Below are positions 40,462 to 52,028 of a DNA stretch of 64,000 nucleotides, one piece after another; position 1 is the first letter of the stretch; each line of letters starts with the position of its first letter. The notes beneath the pieces were generated by a model. It saw only the letters and a program-made list of their open reading frames with translations, ran no database searches and was not told the DNA's origin. Source of the DNA: Gracilaria domingensis (lineage: Eukaryota > Rhodophyta > Florideophyceae > Gracilariales > Gracilariaceae). Both the position numbers and the translations under genes were made by a program. The DNA is taken from positions 62,001 to 126,000 of the forward strand of contig VCMS01000082.1 of the NCBI GenBank assembly GCA_022539475.1, given 5' to 3'.

Positions 40462-41451
40462 TGTAGAGTGCCAACCCACTGTCAAGCGGTGTATGTAGAG
40501 CCACACGGAAAAGGGTGATGATCCACAGGATGTCCGAGTCCTGCTCCCGTAAGGGCAGACTCAGCAGAAGAGCCCTCTGTCCGCACTCAAGCCGAGTGGT
40601 TAGCCGGGTGTAAGACCGGAGACGGTGCCTGCATATACGTACAGAAGTGAGAAACCAAGAAAAGATGGTGATCAATACACAGTACGGAAACCCAGAGAAA
40701 GCGGGAAAGAAGAGGAAAGGAACCGTAAATACGGGGAATGTCTCAAACGAAACCAACCCAGAAGCGGAGCCAAGGCCGGTGCCAACCGGCGGAAATAGGG
40801 CCGAGAGCGGAGCGACAACGGCGACCAATGCCGAAATAAACCCAATACAGGGGCGGAAACCGAACCTAAACCAGATGACTATGTCCAAGGCGACGCCACT
40901 ACAGGGCCAAGACGCTTGACACTAGCCGGAATCGGATCAACAACAAATGACCATTCAGTGGTGAGACAGAGCTTCCTAATGAGGGGATAGTTGTACAGGA
41001 ACCAAACGTGGTTACCGGCCTAAAAAGGGGTTGTAAACCTACGAAGAAAGTACGAACTAGCACCAAGCCTTTGGTTAAGCGAGGCGACCTCAGTTGACTT
41101 TACTTAGTGACCGCGACCGGGAGGTCACGCTCACCTAAGTAGGTTCAACTAGACATTAAACCAACAATATTAACTAATGTAGTGCACACCTTACGAGGTC
41201 CATACACGTGGCTAACCTACTGTCAAGGTGTCCAGAGAGGGGATGCACCAGCTAAAAACTACACACTATCCACGTGTCCATGACCATGCAATGGTTCCAA
41301 GACCGACTTCACCTGACAAGGTTCACCAGAAATATCAACAACATTACCCAAGTACTGGGGCCAGTCTCCACGAGAACATCACCTTATCCCAGAGGAAGCG
41401 CCCATCCTCCGCAGGCTAAGAAGGGCCCGTGAGGGGTGGTTTTGCACTACA
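40462..41451 (-). repeat. LTR of element D (related Ty3/gypsy family), mostly lost element
   Basis: About 990 bp, beginning TGTAGAGTGCCAACCC and ending GTTTTGCACTACA, with internal similarity to the LTR of element A (GATGTCCGA-GTCCTGCTCCC, GGGTGTAAGACC). It is followed by a polypurine-like CCAAGTAGGGGGA (minus strand, 41454-41466), so it is the 3' LTR of a minus-strand element and not a solo LTR. The partner LTR and coding parts are not recognisable, so it is older than A to C and broken beyond counting. Confidence 0.65.
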
Positions 41452-43099
41452 CATCCCCCTACTTGGCCGAGGGTGCATGCGCCCGAAAGCGGGAACAAAC
41501 CACTTCCACCTCGTACTGACCAGCATTGAAAACCAACGTCACCGACCATCCGGTTGTAATCCACCGTCAAATCCGCACGGCGGCAAACGACGTTAACGTA
41601 AACCGCACGGCGTTATTATCCATACATAAGTCACACAGACTGTTCTCCATTCCAGGATCATTGACCAACCACGTATCATCACCTTTGTAGGTTTCATACC
41701 CACTTCCCATCCAATCGGATACTTGACAGGGCTGACAACAGCCTTCCGGGGTTTAACCTGTGAAGGTTTGACTCCCTCACTGTTCACCTTTCGAGGCCCA
41801 GATCGTATAGCGAGAGACCGAAAACGGTAGCGTTAGAACACTGGCGTCCACGGTTCCAATGGCTCTACCAGATATAGGGCGTCACGCAAGAGTTGGTACC
41901 CAGTGGGTTCAGCTCTGTCTCCTTAGGATTCCGACTTTGGAGACATCCCACAAAACTTGTCTCAACGACGAAATTCGTCCTGACAGAGCTGTTCAGATTC
42001 ACCACAAGTTGGTTCAAACTCTTCACGAGTGAGCCTAGCTGATCGCTGCCAACACACGGAGCTCACCAAGCTATATACCATTCCTGTAGGGCGACATACT
42101 AGTGTGTGGTACAGTCCGAAACTCAGATGAAAGGTTCTCTCTACGAGATCGAAGCGTACGACAGAGATTCATTTTCTCATCATCCCAATGCAGGGCGAAA
42201 GAAATGAGTCACCACAGCGTGGTGTTCATCATATGCTCCCTTCGAAAATGCGCTCGAGCGAGATACACCGGTCCCGGTATCTCTAAGATATGTACACCGA
42301 TAAGCGGTTGACATGGCAAGGTGCCCTGCTAACAGGCGCAACTCAAAACGGAGTCACGTGCATGCACCACCTTGGTATTTCACACGGCAAGGCGGGCAAC
42401 CATCGCCTTCACTGCGTGAAGTCACATCTTCTTCTACCCATATGGGTTCTCAAAAGGTCTTCTTCCGAAAGGACAAATCCATGCATCAATGAGGATTCTT
42501 TTTTCCAGACCCAACAACAGGGTGACTTCACCGATATTGATCGCTTCATCTCCCGAAAAGGGCTTTCCAAGACCGATTACGTGGTTGCTGCACTGCGCGA
42601 GAAACCGCATATGCAAGCACAAAGACATTCCACCAATATGGATGAAATCCCGTTAGGGCCACTTCACATCTGTGTGAGCTCTTCTCTTAGTGAGGTCTAT
42701 GACAATTGAGAGTCTCTCATTAGAGATGTATCCGTGTCCTCGGAGATTATACTACTCCTGAAGTAGGATCATGTATCATCAGCGGTTTTCACATTTTCCA
42801 ACATTGGCCATACACCGTCGCATCCCGTTCACTGATATTCTTCACCGTTTTACGGTTTCAAGAACGATCATTCAATTCACCGAAAGCGGTTTGAGTCCAT
42901 TCTCAAAGATGGGAATAACAGTGTAGAACAAACCTGCAAAGGTCACGTGGTACTGTGCTAAACCTCCAGTCTCGTCTCAAATGTATGCCAGTTTGGTACG
43001 GCACCATACGCTGGTTGCTTTTCCTTACAAGGCCCGAGAACATTTTCCCATTACGTCCGGTAAACAAGAAACCGATGCACGGTACAGGTGACTACTGTT
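41452..43099. other. probable interior remnant of element D, no gene recognised
   Basis: About 1.65 kb with no frame matching gag, pol, the chromodomain or the antisense gene. A 139-codon + frame (42290-42709, with FISRKGLSKTDYVVAALR) has no recognised domain. How far D extends is not visible. Confidence 0.3.
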
Positions 43100-43259
43100 A
43101 TTAGTGTGGGCCACACTAATTTAGTTTGGCCTATTTTGAAGCATCTCACAAGAAATAGTGTGGGCCACACTATTTCTGAACCCACGCTATTTTTTTTACG
43201 GTTGAATTAGTGTGGCCCACACTAATTTTGACTAACCAAAATAGTGTGGGCTGCCACAG
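43100..43259. repeat. cluster of near-perfect palindromes at a transposon end
   Basis: Three palindromes with the shared core AGTGTGGGCCACACT (or its complement) at 43100-43120, 43152-43176 (25 bp) and 43205-43227, plus a partial fourth at 43239-43259, evenly spaced at about 50 bp. They end directly at the 3' end of the transposase gene below, so they are probably its subterminal transposase-binding sites. Confidence 0.7.
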
Positions 43260-43264
43260 CGTAC

Positions 43265-44141
43265 TTACGATGCCGCTCCAACCTCCGATCCAACCATCTG
43301 TCCCTCAAAGTTCTCCCTGTACTTCTCAATAATTGCCCTCAACTCTGGGAAGAGATGTCGCTCTTCCCATTGACCGTTCAGGTGGAGGGCCATACCGCAG
43401 CGAATCATGGCTTTGCGAGCATACGTTACGCCCTCCGAATTCCTTTGCGCGCTAACCGTCCTCACCGCCTTTGCATCCAGCTTCAAAAAATGACGCTTAT
43501 CAGGGTTTGACAGCTTTCCCGATCCTCTTGCACCGTCAGACCACAACCCACTTTCCAATGCTCCCATTTTGTGTTCATCCCACTCGCGACGCCAATAGGT
43601 CTTCAGTTTTTGAATGACGAAACTGTCCGCTGGTTGCACTAAGTGTGTCGCGTTGCAGTGGAAAAAGCGGACTTCCGTGTTACTTCGCGCGAGTTGCGTC
43701 CTAACCGCGTCCGTAAGATCATGCGTATTGACATTATCAATATACACAACCCGTTTTCGACCGTTCGGGAGAGGTTCAAACACCCGTTTCTCGCTTACCC
43801 ACTCTAGAAAAACCCTCTTGTTCATCCACGCTCTCGGCCCCGTTCGATACACCACGCCAGGAACATCATCGGCAAGGCCACGAATTGGATATTTTTTATC
43901 CGCGTTCTTGAATATTAACATCGGCGTCTCAAGTCTTGCGTTCGGGCCTCCAGCGATCAGAACCATCATCGTGATACCTTCATCCCCAGACACAACATCT
44001 GCGTAACGAACTCTGCTCTCTCCAACAAGTGCTAACGTTTTATGATTGTCCATATTCATACAGAAGTGCGTCTCGTCGGCGTTGTACACGTCCTCCTTCC
44101 GCAGATTGTTGGACCTAAAATTCATTGCAAGCTGTTCTAAA
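43265..44141 (-). pseudogene. pogo/Tigger-like (DDE_1) transposase, N-terminus cut off by element B
   Basis: A transposase of the Tc1/mariner-pogo branch, which cuts and pastes at TA sites. The catalytic core is complete in one frame: VYNADETHFCMNMD (first Asp, about residue 17 of the ORF), KYPIRGLADDVPGVVYRTG, AWMNKRVFLEWV, RKRVVYIDNVNTHDL (second Asp, about 129), FFHCNATHLVQPADS (third acidic site, about 167) and FVIQKLKTYWRREW. The frame stays open upstream of its first ATG (LEQLAMNFRSNN) until it meets the start of element B's LTR at 44142. The missing part, with the usual CENP-B-like DNA-binding domain, would lie past the far side of B, beyond the window. No internal lesion is visible in the part present. 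Confidence 0.8.
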
Positions 44142-45121
44142 TGTAGAGCAAAACGTGCTCGCCCGGTACACGGGGAAAGATTTCATAAACCCCTGGTAAG
44201 GATGATTCCGGGTACTCGGAAGGTATGAGTATTGGCCCACGGATGGGATACGTTTTGGCAGTATTGAGGCATGGCACCCTAAGGGGTCGGCCATGACGTG
44301 GCGCACATGAGTATTGGTCGCGTGTACGCGTGTGTAGGAATGGGTGTGTTCACATATGTCTTGTTATGATTGTCGGATATTTTACTGGCCGCTGCCGCGG
44401 GTTGTCACGTGCACCACGTGTATGGACCTGTTTAGGTGTGCACTAGATTATTTAATTTAGTTTAACTAATTTATCGGTTACGATATAAGAGGTGACCTCC
44501 CGGTCACCTCCTCCTTCAGTAAAGGGTAACCCAGTTCGGCTCTGAACCAAGTTCGCCTGTGCAAAGTGTACAACTCCCTCAGGAGGGTCACCGCGTACGG
44601 TACGGATTGGATTCATCCCTCTGGATCACTCAGGTAATACTGCCCATTGTGGCCTTGTCTTCGGGCTTATTTATTCCGTGTCTTCGGACTTTCTGTTTCG
44701 TTTACTGTGCAGTTGAACTGCTTTCACCACAATTGGTAGCTTTTCCGTCTGTATAGAGTTGTGCCGAGTGGGCTTAATACACATCGTCGTCTCCCGGCGC
44801 CGGGTCTGTTGCCGCTTGCCGCACGTCCCGCCGCTGGATTCCTTTCTTTTCCTCCTTTTGGTTTCCCTTCCTTTTCTCCCTTTTACCTAGGGCTTACACC
44901 TCTCTACGGTACCTCCCTCCTCAACCATTCCGTCGCTTTTCGCCAGATTCCTGGATCAGGCCCGTTCACCGATCAACCTCCGTAGGTATATCCCGTACCA
45001 CGGGCGGTCTTACACCCGCACTATCCGTGTTCGGAGGGCTCACCACTGAGTTCACCTCGTCAACAGGGCAAGGACTCGAACGCCTTGAGAGACGATCCCA
45101 TCGCTGGGTTTTTGCTCTACA
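44142..45121 (+). repeat. 5' LTR of element B
   Basis: 980 bp, begins TGTAGAGCAAAACG and ends GGTTTTTGCTCTACA, an inverted-repeat end of about 11 bp. It shares blocks with the LTR of C in reverse orientation (TTATTTAATTTA-, GGTTACG-TATA, AGTAAAGGGTAACC). Confidence 0.8.
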
Positions 45122-45123
45122 AG

Positions 45124-45141
45124 TGGTCTCCCGACTTAGAA
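45124..45141 (+). promoter_or_regulatory. primer-binding site of element B
   Basis: TGGTCTCCCGACTTAGAA, two bases after the LTR, identical to A and C. Confidence 0.7.
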
Positions 45142-45338
45142 CGGGCTGGATTCTTTCTTTCGTTCTCGTTCTTGTCGAGGAGTCTCACGATTAGTGATCA
45201 ATTGGTTTTTGTGAAGCTACTGTGGAACAGTGGACTCTCTAGAGTGTTCTATTTGTTGTTCGTTACTTACTCTTTGGAGTATCGAGACCTCTCGTTGTTA
45301 AGTTGATCTTACCGCAGTTCGGTACACCGTGGCCCGGT

Positions 45339-47436
45339 ATGGCGCGACCTGCGCCGAACTCTCGAAACGGTGTGGCGAGAGAAACTGGCGTGCCTCCACC
45401 TAGGCCTCCGCGTTCTCGCGCCTCCGTACCTGCAAGGTCGCCTGACAATGAACAGGTCCCGGAACCCCGGAGAGCTTCGTCAGTCACGTCGGGTCTGATG
45501 GCCGCTTCTACGGCAGGAGCTCCGCCCGTTACGGGTACTCCGGCCACGGAGAGACCAGACGATGTGGTTGAAACCCCTGGATACTCGTACCTCGAGGCTC
45601 AACTGCGTGTCAGTCAGCTCGCGCAAAACTCGTTGTTCGAGGATCTGCAGTATCTCAGACGGAAGCTTGACCAAGCTGAAATCGGAGATCTGACCAATGA
45701 CATTCGTGTCTTACGTCAAGATTTGAATTCCATTTTGGAAAGTCTGGGTGCACCAGCCGCTTTTGTTCAAGCTTACCATTCCTCTACTCAGGAGCATCGA
45801 ACTGAAATCGATCGTCTAACCACTCGGTTGTCTACTCTCGAAGAAATCATCCGGATGGATAACGCATCTGATGCGAAGAATGCTAAGGAAGAAGCCTCTA
45901 AATGCTCGGCACGCCAATCTCCGTATGACGGAAATCGACGATCCAAAAAGGAACTCCGTTACGACTCGGATTCGTCTAGTTCCAATTCTAGCGTTGGCTC
46001 TGCGAAATCTACTTCATCCAGTTCTTCGGACAGTGAGGAAGACCGAGAACGGTATGGAAGTACACCCCGCGGGACGAAGTCGAAGGCGACATATGCCACT
46101 CAAGGAGTGATTCGCTCTCGCGAGAAAGGTAGACGTCATCTTGGACTCAAGGAGTTGAAGCCAACGAATCTTCTCTACAAGAATCTGTTGTCGTATCGTT
46201 ATTACCGATTGGACGATTCATCGTCAAGTCGCACCTCGCGAAGCACCGGTAAGGTGAAGGACCACATCAGAAGACTGAATATCGTCTTTACGAAGAAATT
46301 TGATGGCGAAGATCCAATTCTGGTACTGGACTCCCTAGCCCGCTCTGTGCAGGAAGCCGAAATTCTCGGTATGAACGAGGCGCAAGCGTTTCTCGCTTTA
46401 CCCTATTTTCTGTCAGGGATGGCTGAAGATCAGTTTAGCTCGGTACGAGGGTCGTCCCGTGCATCTGAAGGAGGTGTCAGCTGTTGGCCGGAAGCGGTCC
46501 AATACCTCCTGAGGTCCTATGCAACAGGAAGCGCGATTCACAACGCGACGCTCGCTCTGCGAGATACTAAACAGAAGACTGAAGAGACCGAAACGGTTTA
46601 CCCAACTCGGTTCAACAAAGCGTTTCATCCCTGTGGAAAAGTGTACTCCGCTCAGGAGAGATGCACGATGTTCGTGGATGGGTTGGACCCTTCTATCAAG
46701 GCTTTGGTGGCGCGATATCGCGAAGAGAAACGTAGTATTACGTATCTGGAATTGGTCCAGTACGCCCAGGCTGAAGGCGAAGTCCTCCGTGCTCGGCACC
46801 CGCCGAAACCCCGTCGCTCAAGGGCGTTGCTCGTCAACGAGTCATCTCCATCTCTTTCCTTGGAATGTGGAAACTCCGTAAACCCGGGTCTGGATAATGT
46901 CCACTCCGTTGGAAGTGCTCCCCATTCGTACGGGTCTTCTGACATTCCGTCGTCGTCGACTCCGTTTTTGGAAGGTGACCCCCGCACTCTATATGGGAGG
47001 AACACGGATACAGGCCGCTCCACTCGCTTACGCGACCACCGGCAGCCGTTTCTCACGCCCAGGATGGGTGAATGCGCAACCGCAACGACGGCCAGATGGT
47101 AATCGATCTTTCGATAAGTCGGTGACGACCATCTGTCATATTTGTTACCGACCCGGTCATATTGCACCTGTGTGCATGTTGCCCGCTCGGGAGTTACCGA
47201 AAATTATCGGGTGGTATGAGTCCTTGTCACCAGCTGATCGTGCTCGTGCTCCGAGTAAGAACTATGAAGAGCAAAGGGCCAAGTTTGGCAATCCTGTTAC
47301 AGGACAGAACGTTCGAACTGAGCAACCTCGGGACCAGGCTGAACAGGTAACTGTGACCAACCCCGAACCCGGGAATTCTGTTTCCCACTCTGAGCAGAGT
47401 TTGCCGTCGCCGGCCAACCCCGCCCAGAAAAACTAA
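45339..47436 (+). CDS. gag of element B (fossil)
   Basis: Starts MARPAPNSRNGV (the equivalent of MVPPAPSSRNG in C). Order: a Pro/Arg-rich N-terminus, a helical region (LEAQLRVSQLAQNSLFEDL), a Ser-rich linker, the gag core (NEAQAFLALPYFLSGMAEDQ, CWPEAVQYLLRSYATGSAI) and one CCHC knuckle (CHICYRPGHIAPVC). It ends PAQKN-stop, where pol opens in the -1 frame. It packages element RNA in virus-like particles. About one break. Confidence 0.8.
47427..47433 (+). promoter_or_regulatory. putative gag-pol -1 frameshift site (B)
   Basis: G-AAA-AAC directly before the gag TAA. The same heptamer occurs at the same place in C; A has G-GAA-AAC. Confidence 0.5.
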
Positions 47437-48771
47437 ACTTGGGAGTTCCCCCTGCGGAAGGGGCGTCTCCTGAGCCGAAGTCGGAGACGCCCGAGGCGCC
47501 GCCGCTTCGCTCCCAGGTCACTTTCCTTAAAAGGAAGATCCTCACGAGGAAGATGGCTCAATCTGACGTGGATTCAGAGCTTTTAACGGTTCTCCGTCGT
47601 CCGTGAGTACGGTCCCGAAATTTCCGAAACCCGGATAGAGTTCTTGTGATAGCTAAAAGGAATAATAAGGTTTACGCCGACCTCGGCTTATCACACCAGT
47701 TTATGGTTCGTCAACTGTCTGTGTTAGACACGGGCGCTGCGCCCAATCTCATTCACTCTTCGTTAGTGCCCCCGGCACTTCGGGAATTCGTTCGCTATGG
47801 TCCAGGCTTGGATATCGCTGACGCGAACAATAACCCGTTGCGCACGGTTGGTTACTTAACTCTCACAGTGAGACTTGGCACCTACGTGGTGAAACTTGAC
47901 TTTGTTGTCTGCGATTCACTCGCTGCACCGGTTATACTCGGTTGTGATTTTTGCGACCGCTTTGTCGAAGCGATACGCCCAAGGGCGAAAACCGTGGAAA
48001 TGAAAGAAGGTACAACCATTCCGATCGTGCGGAAGATGTTGAGGCGCGCAATCCGGAAGCGCGTTCCATTACCTATAGCTCAGGAGGTCCCAAACCTGGA
48101 TCCGAAATCAACAAAGCTTTGCATAGCGAAATCCATCTCAATCCCGCCGGAATCCCAGGTATGGGTGCAGTGCGTCGCCAAACAACATGGAATTCGACTA
48201 GTTCAACCGTCTACATCGTTGTACTATCAGCGACAGCTCGCTTTAGCTAATGGTGTTGTTTCTATCGAGCCCGATCAACCTTTCAAGGTACTGGTTGCCA
48301 ACTTTGGCAAAACCACTCAGTGGCTAGCCAAGCACCAGGTACTGGGTTCGGTCCTGGCGCATCCGAAGGCGCTCGTACAGACGAGAATCCCAACGTCCGA
48401 GGTTCTCGGAGTGCCCAAAGCTAAAGAGGGGGAGGTGCGTCCTGAAAACTCCGTTTTGTCGGATTCCTCCAGAAAGGGAAACTCCGCCGTAGCGGAAGCA
48501 GTTGCTACTGAAGAGGTGAATCTAGTTAGTTTGGGCCACGAACGACCGTTCATTCCGGTTAAATCATCGCTACCCCCTGGCCCAGAACAGAGGAATCCTG
48601 TTGAGGAATTAGAGAAGCTGAATCTGGACCATGTCCCTGAGTCTCATTGCGAGAAGTTGCGAGACATGCTCGGAAAATTTACTCCCATGTGGGACGGTTC
48701 CCTTGAAACAATTGGAATTACGGAGCACTGTATTGATCTGCTCCCAGATACTCGACCAATCGCGCAACACC
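47434..48771 (+). CDS. pol of element B, protease and start of RT (fossil)
   Basis: The protease domain has VLDTGAAPNLIHSSL and VILGCDFCDRFVEAIRP. A linker follows with KAKEGEV, encoded over an internal polypurine-tract copy (48421-48433). Then comes the RT lead-in MLGKFTPMWDGSL and IDLLPDTRPIAQH, at which point element C is inserted. The domain order matches A and C. Confidence 0.8.
48421..48433 (+). promoter_or_regulatory. internal polypurine-tract copy, protease-RT linker (B)
   Basis: CTAAAGAGGGGGA, 12 of 13 bases equal to the polypurine tract of A. Confidence 0.5.
48767..48771. repeat. target-site duplication of element C, left copy
   Basis: ACACC, repeated exactly at 60759-60763. Confidence 0.8.
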
Positions 48772-49715
48772 TGTAGTGCAAACCCGGGGACGGGAGAGAC
48801 ACTCAAGGCGTTTGAGTCCTTGCTCCCTAGGGCAGGTAGACTCAGGGAAAGAGCGCTCCGTACACGTAAAATGGCGGGTGTAAGACCGCCCGTGCCTCGG
48901 GATATACCTCGGAGGTTGACGGTGAACAGGCTAGGTAAAGATCCCGGAGACCACAGTGATGGGTCGCACCAGCGGGCAATGGAAACCCTAGGCAAAAAGG
49001 GAAAAAGAGGGAAAACCCAGAGAAAACCCCCGGTGGGGCGTGCGGAAAGCGGCAACAGACCCGGCGGTGGGTGACGGAGACGTGTATTCAGCCCACGCGG
49101 CAAAGATCTCTATACAGAGTTGGTAGTTCTACCGCTTGTGGTTAAACAGGTATCTGCACGATGTAAGGAGTCCGAAGACGGAATTAGCCCGAGGGCAATG
49201 GCCACAAATGATCAGAATTGTCTGAAAGATCCCGAAGGATGGAGCTAGAACGTACCGTATGCGGTGACTCTCCGGGAGGAGTGGTGCACTTCGCGCAGGC
49301 GAAACTAGTCCGGAGCCGAGCCCGGTTACCCTTTACTGAAGGTGGAGGTGGCCGCGAAGTCACCTCCTATACCGTAACCGGTAAATTAGTTAAAGTAAAT
49401 TAAATAATTTGGTGCACACTTGTGCAAAGCCACCCACGTGGTGTACGTGCACAGCCCGCGTCAGCCGCCAGTAAATAATTCGACTATCGAAACAATTCCT
49501 CTGTGAATAGACCCAAATCAGACCACGTGTACTCACGACCACTCAATACCACGTGCCACACCCTGGCCAGTCCAGCTGACATTCCGACATCCAACCACCT
49601 CAAAATATCCCAGTTTTGGGCCACGTTTCATACTTTCCTTCCCTAGGATTAAACCTCGGTGCACGAGTTATGAGTATCAACTTCACTGATACCGCGTTTC
49701 CGCGTTTGCTCTACA
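48772..49715 (-). repeat. LTR of element C (3' LTR in element sense)
   Basis: 944 bp, TGTAGTGCAAACCC at the left and TTTGCTCTACA at the right. Differences from the partner LTR cluster in the first 300 bp. Confidence 0.9.
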
Positions 49716-49717
49716 CA

Positions 49718-49730
49718 TCCCCTTCCTTAG
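49718..49730 (-). promoter_or_regulatory. polypurine tract of element C
   Basis: CTAAGGAAGGGGA on the minus strand, two bases from the LTR; 12 of 13 bases match that of A. Confidence 0.65.
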
Positions 49731-49795
49731 CCTCGAGGCATTGCCGAGAACTGCGGAGACTTCCAATTGAGAGAAGTATAAATACGCAAGCTGCA

Positions 49796-51605
49796 ATGAG
49801 CCTTACCGACATCCCGGTCCCTCGTCGCAACGAGCCTCACGGTTCTACTGCCAGTTCTCCCGCAGTCACAGTGCGTTCCGAGGACTCGGCGGTCCCAGAC
49901 TCTCCTCAGATCGTCCCTGCGATGGATCCTTACCAGGACAGCGACCAGCTTTCCCAGCCTGGGGCGTCGGGCAACCCGATTCCACCTGTTCCCGCGACTG
50001 GGTATCTCGGCGGCTTCGCCACAGCTCCTCTGTCACAGATTCAAAGTCACACTCCGACACCGAATCCGATCGACGTAGCTGCATGGAACTCGGCGCATGC
50101 CGTGCCATTGCTGGCTACTCCGGGTAGCTGGATTGCGTGCGAGTCACTCTTGACACAGGATCCGAAAACGAACGGAAGTTGGACGTACTCCACAGCTCCC
50201 TGGTTCCATCCGACGGCGGTACGCAACGTGGCGTTAATCGATGCTTATACCGAGAACGGTTTGCTGCCTGGCGGCCTTCCTCGCGACATGGTCCACTTCT
50301 GGGATTCGAGGAACCGCGTAGCGATGCCGACTCATCTTATATCGCGGCAGAGACGCGGTCGTCAGTAAGAGACGTTGGATCAAGCCAGAGCGGCAATGGC
50401 GCTACTCGCGTACTTCCGTAAGGAGCGGGCCTCTTTTGCAGAGCTGATTCCACCGTCATACGGTTTCGACTTATCTCGCTTCCGAACGTACGGGGAAATA
50501 CAGTATGGCGCGAACCTGGTGGAGTTCTCAGCCTCAGCTGCCTTCCCTCAGGAAATGCCATCCGACATCCTCCTGTTTCACAGGCCTATCATCCGAGCAG
50601 AATTTCGCCATCTGCGACGTCCTTCTGGGCATGGGTCATTCTTCGACAGGCTGCGGAATGAGCGCAAGTGAAGGTCCCGGTTCGGGTATCTGATTCCTTA
50701 TCAGAACATCGAAGTTGAGCGGTTGCGCTCGACGACGATTCCCGTCCCTTCCAGCGTGGTGGAGCATGTACGAAGTCCCTCGCGGTTGTTTCGCCAAACT
50801 GCCGCCTTTTATCTCTTACGTGGGGTCGCGCATGCTTGCGAATCCGAACTGAGGGTATTGGATTCTGTTCCTCGCTGAATGGGCGGCTCGCGTTGCCGCG
50901 TTCATGCTTTGGGAAGCCTATGATCAACACCGTGTTTGGTACATTCCGCCGAAGCTGCGGCTCGTCCTGAGGACGCTGGATCTCCACACCGCTCTGGGTT
51001 CAAAAAACAACGTTCTCGAGCTCGAGTACCTCCTCGATTTCATCGAGAAGATCAATTGGGGCCAAGTTCCGGCGGAAAACGTCCTACGCGGGAGTAGGTC
51101 ATCTCATGATCGTTCACCTGGGCGCAGGCATCCAGGAGCCGGGGATTTTGTCTATTACGACCCGTGGGAGGGTGTCGTGGTGTCACGCGACCAAGCGCAT
51201 GCTCTGCGACAAATTCCTAGGGTTGTCGCGGAGGGTCACCCGGTTGGGTTCATGTTTTGCTATGATTACTATCCTTCAGCCAACGAGGACGATCCAATGG
51301 TGGATGATATGGTAGAAAACGAGGTGCTGGTCGGTCAGCCGCTTGGGACGGTAACGAATCCAGAAGCTGGAGCAGGCAATTTGCCAGTGGCCCCCACGGG
51401 TTGGGGTGTAGGCCCTTCCCAGGTAAACATCGATCCGCGGGCCATCGCGATGCGTAATCAGCTCCTGAACTTCGGAGTACCGGTCCCACCGGACATGTAT
51501 GACCTCGTCCAGTTGATGACTCTGGGTGCGCAGACGTTTGCGAGTCCTTCTCAAGGTGGTCCGTCGAACACGGGAGGCGCGGGACCCTCGACGGGTTTAC
51601 CGTGA
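49796..51605 (+). CDS. antisense gene of element C, unknown function (fossil)
   Basis: The counterpart of the antisense gene in A (17286-19139). It starts MSLTDIPVPRRNE, 80 bp inside the LTR, with a clear TATAAATA 19 bp before the ATG (49777-49784). Blocks shared with A: YLGGFATAPLSQ; AAWNSAHAVPLLATPG; DPKTNGSW; STAPWFHPTAVRNVALID; ENGLLPGG; PPSYGFDLSRFRTYGE; RAEFRHL; LWEAYDQHRVWYIPPKLR; GDFVYYDPWEGVVVSRD; and the end NTGGAGPSTG. The shared sequence covers the full length while the DNA has diverged clearly, so the protein was under selection. This copy has about three breaks. No known domain is recognised, and the composition gives no membrane span. Confidence 0.75.
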
Positions 51606-52028
51606 ATCCAACAGTGGGACGACCTCGTTTGAGTGCGGACGACGCAACGTTGGATGAACAACAACCAAACTAGTGGTATAACTTCTGTCATAGAATAAAC
51701 CGAAAGTCGGTAACTTCTCGCTTCTTAGCCGGGTTCCGGTATCATTGTTCTTCCTTCTTCATCGATTCCGATTACTCCTCTTCCAGAGTTCCTCCTCCCT
51801 GAGTAACCGTGCGTCTTCGCATCCATTCACCTTATATCCGCGTTAATTCGCGTGGGACCGTAATACGGTAGTTCGCTAAGTCCGATAAATCGGCGTCCGT
51901 GACCCGGAGTACTTCTTTTTCTTCATCCCTTGGGGTTCCTTCCGACATGAATTCTTCTATCTTTAACCAGATACCAATTCATCCCGCGAGCAGGCCATTC
52001 GGTTGACAACGACAAGGAAGCCTTGGGG

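Noticed and set aside
40462-41451. D as a solo LTR
   Set aside because: No matching 5-bp flanks, and a polypurine-like tract follows it, so internal element DNA was once attached.
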